Part shown: positions 15,801 to 23,484 of the stretch, piece by piece | Layout of the letters: every line of letters starts with the position of its first letter | Position numbering within the stretch: the first letter of the stretch is position 1 | Assembly: GCA_944386375.1 (NCBI GenBank) | Contig: CALXAW010000007.1 | Coordinates: 1-24,842 of the forward strand | Length of the DNA: 24,842 bases | Direction: 5' to 3' | Source of the DNA: an uncultured Clostridia bacterium | Lineage (GTDB): Bacteria; Bacillota; Clostridia; TANB77; CAG-508 | Made by a program: the position numbers and the translations under genes | Notes under the pieces: model-generated | The model's input: only the letters and a program-made list of their open reading frames with translations | Database searches by the model: none | Told to the model about the DNA's origin: nothing

Positions 15801-18536
15801 TTATTCTGCTGGTGGAGTAACTGGTGCTCCGCCTTCGCTACCTTCGCCACCAGTTTCTCCTCCGGCTTCGCCACCAGTTCCTTCTCCTCCTGAGCTGCCT
15901 CCTGCAACAACTCTAACTGTTCTCTTTTTAGTTGTTTTGTTTCCTGCTGAGTCTGTTACAGAGTATACTATAGTATATGTTCCTGGTGTACTTGTGTCTA
16001 CTGTGCCTGATTTGGTAATTTTACTTGTTATATCTCCATCTACATTGTCTGAAGCTGTAGCTCCTGGGTCTGTAAATGTATCACCTACTGTTAGTGTCAT
16101 TGTTGCACTTCCATTTAACTTTATTACAGGTCCTTGTGAGTCTTGTGGTGCTGTTGGTTCTTCTGGTTGTTCTGCAGGCGCTGTATGGATTGTACATGTT
16201 GCTGTTGGTGCTGTACTTCCATTTTTACCTATAGAAGATTTTGTTTCCCATAAATTTAATTGTTCTTTTGGTAATACTGTTCCTGTATATTTCTTTTGTG
16301 TATTAGGACAAAATTCGGTTGCAAGTAATCCTGATTCTGTACATATTGTATATGAACCTGAGTGTCCTTCACATTCTGCTGGTTCTGTACCACTTACAAA
16401 TATTTCTGAACGCTTAGAAGAACATTTACTTGTTGCTAATCCTCCTGTTATTGTACATACTTCTTTTGTAACTATGTCTTCTGGAACTACAAAACTTGCA
16501 TTTGGCAATGGTGTATGAATATTTTTCATAACATTGCTCCATAATGAGCCTGCTGGGTTTCTTCCACTATATATTATTTCTTCATTTACATCATATCCAT
16601 ACCATGTTGCTGCTGTATAATATGGTGTAAATCCACACAACCATCTATCATAGTTGTCATTTGTTGTTCCTGTTTTTGCCGCTGTATCCATTCCTTGCAC
16701 CTTACAATATGTTGCTGTACCACTTGCGCCTACTACTGGTTGTGTTAATAAGTTTTTAGCAATATATGCATTAGATTTTGACATTACTGTTTCTGTTTTT
16801 TGTTTTGGTTCTAATACTGTTTCTCCATTTACATCTGTAACTTTAGTGTAAAATGTTGGTTCTATATATACTCCATCATTTGCAATAGTAGCATATGCTG
16901 CTGCCATTTCTAGTGGACTTATACCATTTGTAAGTCCTCCTATTGCCATTGCTAAACCTGCATCTTTTGTGTCATCTAATGTTGAAACACCCATCTTTTT
17001 TAAGTATTCTATAGATTTTTGTGGTGTTAGTTCTGCCATTATTTTTACAAAAGGTATGTTTTGTGATGTTTCTAATGCATCTCTTACACTTATTACACCT
17101 CTAAATTTATTATAATTTTTAGGTGCATATCCTCCTGCAAATTCTGTTTCTGAATCGTCATAAGTTGTTGCTGCTGTAATTATTCCTTCTTGTAAGCCAG
17201 GAACTACTGTTGCAATTGGTTTCATAGAAGATCCTGTTTGTCTTACAGATTGTGTAGCTCTATTTAATCCTCTTGATTCTGTTTTGTCTCCTAATCCTCC
17301 AACTGTTCCTACTACATATCCTGTTGTATGGTCTATTACTACCATAGCTGCTTGGCTATGTACATATTCACCATTTTCGTCTTTGGTCTTTTTAGATTTT
17401 CTTGCATATGTATCTGTTTTTGCAAATTCTGCTTCTAATGCTGATTGAACTGATGATACTTGTGTTGTGTAAATTGTAAGGCCACTACTATATACATAAT
17501 TTTCTGCAAGCTGTGTAGAAATTGATTTTTCTTCTGCTACCTGTTCTACTACTTGTGCAATTGCTGCATCTGTGTGGTAAGAATATACATTTCCTGTTGT
17601 TTCGCCTTTTGTAAATGTAAGCCCTGCTTCTACCTGTGCAACTGCATCATTATAATCTTGCTCATTTTCTATATATCCTAATTCTTTCATTTTGTTTAAA
17701 ACTGTAAGTGTTCTTGTTTTTATTTTTTCCGAATTGTCTACACTTGTGTCATATGGATTATATGCATTTGGTGAATTATTAATTCCTGCTAAAAATGCAC
17801 ATTGTGCTAAATTTAGGTTTGCTGCTGTTGTATTAAAGTAATATTGTGCTCCTAATTCTACTCCATAATTATTTCCACCTACAAATAGTATATTTAAATA
17901 AAGCTCAAGTATTTCTTCTTTATTTAATATTTTTTCTACTTGGTATGCTTTTGCCCATTCTTTTACTTTTCTAAATATTGACCTGTCTGTATCTTGTGTT
18001 ATATTTTTTACTAATTGTTGTGTTATAGTACTTCCACCAAATCCAGATTTTCCGGCATTAAATACATATGTAACTATTGCTGCTCCTGTTCTTTTTATGT
18101 CTATACCATGGTGATTGTAGAATCTTTCGTCTTCTATTGCTACATATGCTTTTGGAAGATATGCTGCCATTTGGTCTAGTCTTACTATTTTTCTTCTTTC
18201 ATCTCCACTTAAATCTGCTATTACATTTCCTTCACTATCTACTACCACAGAATTTGAAGCTGCAATTTTTAGTTCTTCTTCTGATATATCAAAGTCGTCA
18301 CCAAAAAAGCCAAAAACATAGCCTACTAATATTCCTGAACCCACTACTGTTAGTAGTAATATTAATATAATCATTATTTTTATAAATAATGCTAGTTTTG
18401 GATGCTTGTCTCCAAATTTTGTTCTTTTTTTCTTTTTTCCTGTATTAGTTTTACTTGTGTTTCTTTTTTCTAGTTCTTTACTATGTGTACTTCTTTTTTT
18501 ATTACGATTTCTTTTTATTTCATTATTATCTGACAT
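15801..18536 (-). CDS. Class A penicillin-binding protein (PBP1A-type) with C-terminal Ig-like module
   Basis: A 911-residue bifunctional peptidoglycan synthase. The basic cytoplasmic N-terminus (1-48) and one membrane helix (about 49-77) precede a GT51 glycosyltransferase domain with E135 in EDERFYNHHG and GGSTITQQLVKN (168-178). The transpeptidase domain has S436-x-x-K439, S491-Q-N493 and K621-T-G623, all intact, so it should polymerise and cross-link glycan strands. After it come a Cys-containing clostridial-type linker (Cys at 694, 705, 722, 732, 743, 781), a DUF5011-type Ig-like module (about 803-877) and a Gly/Glu-rich tail (879-911). The same kind of module is in the deacetylase at 4.4-5.9 kb. 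AAGGAGG precedes the ATG. A TATAAT lies about 25 bases upstream of that site but has no good -35. Confidence 0.95.
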   Translation of the reverse strand: MSDNNEIKRNRNKKRSTHSKELEKRNTSKTNTGKKKKRTKFGDKHPKLALFIKIMIILILLLTVVGSGILVGYVFGFFGDDFDISEEELKIAASNSVVVDSEGNVIADLSGDERRKIVRLDQMAAYLPKAYVAIEDERFYNHHGIDIKRTGAAIVTYVFNAGKSGFGGSTITQQLVKNITQDTDRSIFRKVKEWAKAYQVEKILNKEEILELYLNILFVGGNNYGVELGAQYYFNTTAANLNLAQCAFLAGINNSPNAYNPYDTSVDNSEKIKTRTLTVLNKMKELGYIENEQDYNDAVAQVEAGLTFTKGETTGNVYSYHTDAAIAQVVEQVAEEKSISTQLAENYVYSSGLTIYTTQVSSVQSALEAEFAKTDTYARKSKKTKDENGEYVHSQAAMVVIDHTTGYVVGTVGGLGDKTESRGLNRATQSVRQTGSSMKPIATVVPGLQEGIITAATTYDDSETEFAGGYAPKNYNKFRGVISVRDALETSQNIPFVKIMAELTPQKSIEYLKKMGVSTLDDTKDAGLAMAIGGLTNGISPLEMAAAYATIANDGVYIEPTFYTKVTDVNGETVLEPKQKTETVMSKSNAYIAKNLLTQPVVGASGTATYCKVQGMDTAAKTGTTNDNYDRWLCGFTPYYTAATWYGYDVNEEIIYSGRNPAGSLWSNVMKNIHTPLPNASFVVPEDIVTKEVCTITGGLATSKCSSKRSEIFVSGTEPAECEGHSGSYTICTESGLLATEFCPNTQKKYTGTVLPKEQLNLWETKSSIGKNGSTAPTATCTIHTAPAEQPEEPTAPQDSQGPVIKLNGSATMTLTVGDTFTDPGATASDNVDGDITSKITKSGTVDTSTPGTYTIVYSVTDSAGNKTTKKRTVRVVAGGSSGGEGTGGEAGGETGGEGSEGGAPVTPPAE

Positions 18537-18644
18537 TGATTTTTCCTCCTTGACGACTATATTATATTATACTTTTTTATAAAAAGGAAGAGTTTTAATA
18601 AATTTTTAATATTTCTATTAGGTTGCTCTATTCACTATTTTTGT

Positions 18645-19547
18645 TTACACCACACCACTTTTGCCATATAACTCCTTAATGCAGTACATTCCTTTTTGCA
18701 CATCTCGTCTTATATTTTTAAAGCTATCTTCCCTATATAGCTCAGCTTCTACTAAATCCTTTAAACTATATGTATTTAATTTATCTACAGAAAAATTATC
18801 ATTTTCTCGTATAGAAGAAATCTCGTAACTATTTACATTTATTCCATTAAACCTTTTTTTACTAATTTTCATATCTCCTTCAATATTTATAATAATAGCT
18901 TCATCATAGATATTATATTTATTTAAATTTTCTTTTACAAAATCAAAATTTAATATTATTTCTGCATTTGCTAAACTTCTTTTCTTGTTATTTGAAACAA
19001 CTATCATTATACCATCTTTGTTATATAATTTTTCTTCTAATCTTTTAAATTTTGCTATATGATTTGTTATAATATTTATTCTTTTGTATTCTTTTGCAAG
19101 AATTTTTATTGTTTCAAGTACCTCTTTTGTTGGTACATTTATAAGAATAGATATTTCTGTTTCGCTTTTTTTCTTATTAAGCTTGTTTATAATATAATCT
19201 ATAGTTTCATATGCCATATAACCAAATAACCATCTACCATCAAAAATATGTAAATTATAATTATTTATTCTTTTTATTAGATTTTCATTTGTTTTTAGGT
19301 CTTTAGCTAATACTATATTTGTTGTATTTGTCTTTTGGCAAATCTTATTTATCTTTTTTGCTATAATATGTGTTTTTTCTTGTTTTAAATTATATGGCAA
19401 AATCATTTCATTATTATTTACTTTAATTAAATTTAAAATTGTTTTTAGCCTACTAGGCTTGTCATCTTTTTTTATATAAAAAACTTTAATTGTTATCACC
19501 TCACTTAATATATATGAGGCAATATTTTTTTTATTACTTTCAAACAT
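18645..19547 (-). CDS. Conserved-looking protein of unknown function, possible degenerate Rossmann fold
   Basis: About 300 residues, rich in Lys, Asn and Ile, with no membrane segment. I do not recognise a named family. Hydrophobic strands alternate with helices, especially EISILINVPTKEVLETIKIL, RINIITNHIAKFKRL and AEIILNFDF, an order resembling a dinucleotide-binding or shikimate-dehydrogenase-like domain, but no glycine-rich nucleotide loop is present; the fold call is inference. The start is uncertain: the frame opens at TTG 19568, the first ATG is 19547, and neither has a ribosome binding site. The only strong one, GAGGTGAT, is placed 8 bases (core to start) before an in-frame ATT at 19490, just ahead of the first predicted strand (IKVFYIKK). 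It lies between the family 18 hydrolase and the PBP, so a cell-wall or sporulation link is possible. No terminator is visible after it. Confidence 0.72.
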   Translation of the reverse strand: MFESNKKNIASYILSEVITIKVFYIKKDDKPSRLKTILNLIKVNNNEMILPYNLKQEKTHIIAKKINKICQKTNTTNIVLAKDLKTNENLIKRINNYNLHIFDGRWLFGYMAYETIDYIINKLNKKKSETEISILINVPTKEVLETIKILAKEYKRINIITNHIAKFKRLEEKLYNKDGIMIVVSNNKKRSLANAEIILNFDFVKENLNKYNIYDEAIIINIEGDMKISKKRFNGINVNSYEISSIRENDNFSVDKLNTYSLKDLVEAELYREDSFKNIRRDVQKGMYCIKELYGKSGVV

Positions 19548-19585
19548 TGTTTTTTGTTCAAGCGCCAATTTTACGTAAGTAAAAT

Positions 19586-19651
19586 TGTGTGCAACTTTGG
19601 AGCAAAGCGACTTTTATACTAATTAGAAAGTATTACTTTCTAATTAGTATA
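19586..19651 (+). repeat. Dispersed box-plus-palindrome element, copy 2
   Basis: The box 19586-19611 (core TTGGAGCAAAGCGAC) and the perfect 37-nt palindrome 19615-19651 have the same spacing (29 bases from box start to palindrome start) as copy 1. The palindrome differs from copy 1 only at two positions in each arm, and both arms changed together. As in copy 1, a terminator-like hairpin of the adjacent minus-strand gene follows directly. Confidence 0.75.
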
Positions 19652-19681
19652 ACACAAAAGAGCTCTTGAATGAGAGCTCTT
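19651..19681 (-). terminator. Probable terminator after the family 18 hydrolase gene
   Basis: A 9-bp stem AAGAGCTCT (19658-19666) / AGAGCTCTT (19673-19681) with a 6-nt loop lies 7 bases after the stop codon at 19689. The following minus-strand bases are T-rich but interrupted by G (TTGTGTT), so efficiency may be moderate. Confidence 0.55.
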
Positions 19682-19688
19682 GATATCG

Positions 19689-21368
19689 TTATTGTATCGC
19701 ATTTTTTATTATTTCCCATGTTCCTTCTGTTTCTCTGTCTTTTTCCCATGCTGCTACTCCACCTAATTTATATTGTTTTACTAAAGATACTTTTGCTTCT
19801 ATTGAGCGCAAGTCTTCTATCCACATTTTTTTAACAGCATTTCCTTCTGTGTATTCTGCATAGTCTTGTTTTAAATTATCATCCCAATTTCTAGCTACAT
19901 CACTTGGTAACACTTCGTCTACAGAGTTCATATTTACTGTTTTACTTACTACTTCTCCGTTTTGCTCTGTCCATAATCTTGTGTAAAATGGAACTCCTAG
20001 TACTATTTTGTTTGATTCTATTTCTTCTGTTTCTAAGAATTTCTTTAAATTTGTTTCTACCCAATTAAATCCTGCTGTTGTTCCAGCTTTTGTACTAGAT
20101 GTACCATATTGGTCATATGCCATAAACATTATATAATCTGCAACATCTCCTAAAACATGTCTATCAAAACATAGAGACCATGTTTCTGACCCATCTGGTG
20201 CAGTTACATCAACAGATGTTACTAAACCTATTTCTTTAAGTCTTGGCACTAATTCTATTAATAAACGAGAATATGCATCTTTATCATCTTGATACATGTT
20301 TTCAAAATCCATGTTTATCCCATCTAAATCGTATTGCATACACATATTTACTATATTTTCTATTAATTCTTGTCTTGCATTATAGTCATTTATAAGCTGT
20401 GATGTTGTGTCAATTCCTGCTCCTGAGTTTGAAACCATTGGCCAAACTTTATATCCATTTGAATGTGCCCATTCTATATAACGAACTCCTTCGTCTCCTA
20501 CATTTTCGTTAAATTGCCCTTCTGTATCTATATAGAAAAATGAAGGTGATACTACATTTACTCCATCTATTGTTTCTCCGCTTCTATCTGGTGCTGTTGC
20601 ATGCTCAGAAAAATAGTCCCAAACTAAGTTAACCTTTCCTTCTATTTGTTTTTCTTCTTGCATTTCTTCTCTTTCTGTTACAAAATTAGTTAATTTATTT
20701 GGTTTTACATAACCTATTTTTCCATCTTGTGTTCTTACTTTTGCCCATCCTTTTTCTGTTTCTGTTATATATATTACCCAATTACCCTTTTCCACTGTTT
20801 CTACTTTGCCAGAAAATAGAGACCTTGCTTTTCCATTTATTTTTACATCTTTTGTTGTATATGCTTTTATTTGCTCTCTATCTAAAGAGTCCATTGTTAT
20901 AATATTTGTTTCTTGTATATTATTTATTTCTACATTATATACATCTTCCATTTCTGAAATTGGTAAATATATTGTTCCATTTTCTTCTTTTGCTGGTGCA
21001 TATATTGTTTTTTCTGCTCCATTTATTTCTATTGTTTCATTTCCTAATTCTAAACTGGCAATCTTTTTTTCATATGTTGTTACTATCTTTCCTGTATTTT
21101 CGTCTTGATATATGTATTTATCGAAAAAGTTTTTTACATCTTCCATAGAAATATATATAACATTATCTTCTATTTTAATGTCTTGTTTTAGTCTTTCTGT
21201 TACATTATTATTATTTATAACTAAATTTATTCCTTCTGGTTGCTTTTCTGGTATATTATTACCTACTACAATTATTGCTATTAGTGCAATAATTGCTATT
21301 AATATGCCTATTATTAATTTTTTAAGAGTTTTATTTTTTATTGTTAATCTATTTGCTCTTCTACTCAT
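19689..21368 (-). CDS. Membrane-anchored family 18 glycoside hydrolase with copper-amine-oxidase-N-like and SH3-like domains
   Basis: A 559-residue protein. The signal anchor (about 18-35) is followed by a Cu_amine_oxidN1-like domain (about 47-160), an SH3-like domain (about 165-230, KGWAKVRTQDGKIGYVKP) and a GH18 barrel (about 245-559). The catalytic motif DGINMDFE is intact, with the acid Glu at residue 356 and Asp at 349 and 354 of this start. Related proteins (YaaH/SleL/YdhD type) cleave N-acetylglucosamine linkages in peptidoglycan, often in spore cortex. Domain content supports a cell-wall hydrolase; a germination role is not shown. The start is ATG 21368 because GGGAG lies 8 bases upstream; the in-frame ATG at 21383 has no ribosome binding site. 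It starts 25 bases after the lexA stop with no visible promoter between, so it is probably cotranscribed with lexA. Confidence 0.9.
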   Translation of the reverse strand: MSRRANRLTIKNKTLKKLIIGILIAIIALIAIIVVGNNIPEKQPEGINLVINNNNVTERLKQDIKIEDNVIYISMEDVKNFFDKYIYQDENTGKIVTTYEKKIASLELGNETIEINGAEKTIYAPAKEENGTIYLPISEMEDVYNVEINNIQETNIITMDSLDREQIKAYTTKDVKINGKARSLFSGKVETVEKGNWVIYITETEKGWAKVRTQDGKIGYVKPNKLTNFVTEREEMQEEKQIEGKVNLVWDYFSEHATAPDRSGETIDGVNVVSPSFFYIDTEGQFNENVGDEGVRYIEWAHSNGYKVWPMVSNSGAGIDTTSQLINDYNARQELIENIVNMCMQYDLDGINMDFENMYQDDKDAYSRLLIELVPRLKEIGLVTSVDVTAPDGSETWSLCFDRHVLGDVADYIMFMAYDQYGTSSTKAGTTAGFNWVETNLKKFLETEEIESNKIVLGVPFYTRLWTEQNGEVVSKTVNMNSVDEVLPSDVARNWDDNLKQDYAEYTEGNAVKKMWIEDLRSIEAKVSLVKQYKLGGVAAWEKDRETEGTWEIIKNAIQ

Positions 21369-21393
21369 TAGTTTATCTCCCATTCTTTATTAC

Positions 21394-22044
21394 TTACATT
21401 TTTCTAAATACTCCTGCTACTTTTCCTAATATTTCGCATGTTGGAACTATTATAGGGTCCATTGTAGGGTTTTCTGGTTGTAAACGTATATGGTCTTTTT
21501 CTTTGTAAAATGTTTTTACTGTTGCTTCATCTCCAATTAGTGCTACTACTATTTCTCCATTATGAGCTGTGTTTTGTTTTTTTACAAGTATATAGTCTCC
21601 GTCTAATATACCTGCTTCTATCATACTTTCTCCTCTAACTGTTAGCATAAAGCTTTCAGAATTTCCTACAAAGTCTATTGGTATAGGGAATGTATCTGTT
21701 ACATTTTCTACTGCAAGTATTGGCTCTCCTGCAGTAATTTTACCTATTATTGGGACTTCTACTAATTCTTTTTGTGTATAAAAATCTTTGCTTGATTTTA
21801 TTTTTGTTTCTCCTGCTGCTCCTTTTAATAGTTTTAATGTTCTTCCTTTTTTATCTTGTTTTTTAATATATCCTTTTTCTTCAAGTTTTGATAAATACCC
21901 ATGAACTGTTGCTGTAGATCTTAATCCCACTGCTTTTCCTATTTCTCTAACTGATGGTGGATATCCGTCTGTCATTATTTGTTTTTCAATAAATTTTAGT
22001 ATTGCCTTTTCTCTTTTATTAATTTCTGATGGTCTTCTTCCCAT
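21394..22044 (-). CDS. lexA: LexA SOS repressor
   Basis: A 216-residue repressor that blocks SOS genes until RecA-stimulated self-cleavage. The winged-helix domain (about 1-72) has PPSVREIGKAVGL as helix-turn-helix. The cleavage site is A105-G106 (ITAGEP), and the serine protease dyad is S140 (GESM) and K177 (ATVKTF). All key residues are intact. Three nearby starts exist (GTG 22053, ATG 22050, ATG 22044); only 22044 has AGGAG at 8-base spacing. The promoter at 22075-22103 contains a candidate LexA box, so autoregulation is likely. The gene directly downstream is the family 18 hydrolase, not the usual yneA-type division inhibitor. Confidence 0.96.
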   Translation of the reverse strand: MGRRPSEINKREKAILKFIEKQIMTDGYPPSVREIGKAVGLRSTATVHGYLSKLEEKGYIKKQDKKGRTLKLLKGAAGETKIKSSKDFYTQKELVEVPIIGKITAGEPILAVENVTDTFPIPIDFVGNSESFMLTVRGESMIEAGILDGDYILVKKQNTAHNGEIVVALIGDEATVKTFYKEKDHIRLQPENPTMDPIIVPTCEILGKVAGVFRKM

Positions 22045-22074
22045 TTTCATCACTCCTATTTTTTATTTTGTTCC

Positions 22075-22103
22075 ATAATATCATACGAACAACAGAATGT
22101 CAA
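22075..22103 (-). promoter_or_regulatory. Promoter of lexA and the family 18 hydrolase gene
   Basis: A perfect -35 TTGACA (22103 to 22098), a 17-bp spacer and a -10 TATTAT (22080 to 22075). The spacer contains the candidate LexA box. The next start codon is lexA ATG 22044. Confidence 0.78.
22086..22099. promoter_or_regulatory. Candidate LexA (SOS) box
   Basis: CGAACAACAGAATG has one perfect half-site of the Gram-positive consensus CGAAC-N4-GTTCG and a poor second half (GAATG). It lies between the -35 and -10 of the lexA promoter, exactly where a repressor would act. The mismatched half keeps confidence moderate. Confidence 0.45.
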
Positions 22104-22133
22104 ACAAAAGTTTTAAAAAATTTTATTTATTTG

Positions 22134-22198
22134 TTCTTGTATAGGAAAAATCGAGTTTTTCCTATACAAGAAGTCGCTACGCTCCAGCATTGCACACA
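22134..22198 (-). repeat. Dispersed box-plus-palindrome element, copy 3
   Basis: On the minus strand the 26-nt box (22198 to 22173, core CTGGAGCGTAGCGAC) is followed at once by a hairpin with perfect 17-bp arms and a 5-nt loop (22172 to 22134). The box matches copies 1 and 2, but the hairpin arms are unrelated in sequence. The box begins 4 bases after the obg stop codon. Relative to the flanking genes the orientation is opposite to copies 1 and 2. No U-run follows the hairpin on either strand. Confidence 0.72.
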
Positions 22199-22201
22199 AT
22201 T

Positions 22202-23473
22202 TTATTCGTACCATTCTAGTTCATATCCATCTAGTATTACAGTATCTCCTTGGCATACTCCCATTTCTTTTAGTTTACCTTCTATTCCAAGCTCTTTTAG
22301 TCTTTTATGAAAATAATACATTGATTCATTATCTTGTATATTTATTCTTCCCATTAGTCTTTCTACTGCTTTTCCTTCTACTATAAATGCATTATTTTCT
22401 TTTCTTATTGTCCAAGTTGGCTCTTCTTGTTTTAATGTATATACTATTTTATTTTCTGTTTCTAGCATATCTTCTTTTGGTAGTGTTTTTAATACTTCTA
22501 CAACTCTTGTTAAAAGCTTTTCTACTCCTTCTCCTGTTACAGCTGATATTTTATATATTTCTAAATTTTTCTCTTTTGCTAAGTTTTCTAATTTTTTATA
22601 TAATGTATCATCTTGCATAACATCTATTTTGTTTGCAACTATTATTTGCTTTCTTTGGCTTAATTTTTTACTATATTTTTCTAATTCATTATTTATTGTA
22701 TTAAAATCTTCTACTGGGTCTCTTCCTTCTAAACCAGAAACATCTATTACATGTAATAAAAGTCTTGTTCTTTCTACATGTCTTAAAAACTGTATTCCAA
22801 GTCCTACACCTTCGCTTGCTCCTTCTATTATTCCTGGTATGTCTGCTATTACAAAACTTTGCCCATTTATTGTTGCAACACCTAAGTTTGGTTCTAGTGT
22901 TGTAAAATGGTAATTTGCAATTTTAGGTCTTGCCTCTGTTACACTTGATAGAAATGTTGATTTACCTACATTTGGGAAGCCAAGTAGTCCTACATCTGCT
23001 AATAATTTTAGTTCTAATATAATTTCTTTTTCTTCGCCCTTTTCTCCATCTTCTGCAAAACGTGGTACTTGTCTTGTTGATGTTGCAAAATGTGAATTTC
23101 CTTTTCCTCCACGTCCTCCTTTTAGTACTAACTCTACTTGCCCTTCTTTTGAAATGTCTGCAATTACTTTATTTGTTTTGGCATCTTTTACAACTGTTCC
23201 TATTGGTACTTTTATATATAAATCTTCTCCATATTTTCCATAGCAGTTTTTTCCGCTTCCGTTTTCTCCGTTTCCTGCTTTATATTTTTTGTTATATCTA
23301 AAATCTATTAATGTGTTTTTATCTTTGGTGGCCTCAAAATAAATATCTCCACCTTTTCCACCGTCTCCTCCATCTGGTCCTCCTGCTGCCACATATTTTT
23401 CTCTTCTAAAAGAAACGGCTCCATTTCCACCATCTCCTGATTTTATAATTATTTTTGTATAATCTACAAACAT
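22202..23473 (-). CDS. obg: Obg GTPase
   Basis: A 423-residue ribosome-associated GTPase of the Obg/CgtA family, linked in other bacteria to 50S assembly, stringent response and sporulation entry. The N-terminal glycine-rich Obg fold (about 1-157, GDGGNG, GGPDGGDGGKGGD) is followed by a G domain with G1 GFPNVGKS (165-172), G3 DIPG (211-214) and the G4 motif NKID. The C-terminal OCT domain (about 345-423) is typical of Gram-positive Obg. The start ATG has AAGGAG 7 bases upstream and lies 11 bases after the trpS stop, so the two genes form an operon. The last codons run directly into repeat copy 3. Confidence 0.97.
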   Translation of the reverse strand: MFVDYTKIIIKSGDGGNGAVSFRREKYVAAGGPDGGDGGKGGDIYFEATKDKNTLIDFRYNKKYKAGNGENGSGKNCYGKYGEDLYIKVPIGTVVKDAKTNKVIADISKEGQVELVLKGGRGGKGNSHFATSTRQVPRFAEDGEKGEEKEIILELKLLADVGLLGFPNVGKSTFLSSVTEARPKIANYHFTTLEPNLGVATINGQSFVIADIPGIIEGASEGVGLGIQFLRHVERTRLLLHVIDVSGLEGRDPVEDFNTINNELEKYSKKLSQRKQIIVANKIDVMQDDTLYKKLENLAKEKNLEIYKISAVTGEGVEKLLTRVVEVLKTLPKEDMLETENKIVYTLKQEEPTWTIRKENNAFIVEGKAVERLMGRINIQDNESMYYFHKRLKELGIEGKLKEMGVCQGDTVILDGYELEWYE

Positions 23474-23484
23474 ATCTTTTCTCC

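Noticed and set aside
15421..15910. Open frames on both strands across the repeat array ahead of cysS
   Set aside because: They only translate the repeats, have no ribosome binding site, and the minus one overlaps the end of the PBP gene in another frame.
18560..18600. Promoter of the PBP gene
   Set aside because: A minus-strand TATAAT is present but no acceptable -35 lies at 16-18 bp, so it is mentioned only in the gene entry.
22134..22172. Hairpin after obg as a normal intrinsic terminator
   Set aside because: There is no U-run after the stem on either strand, and it is part of the box-plus-hairpin element found in two other places.
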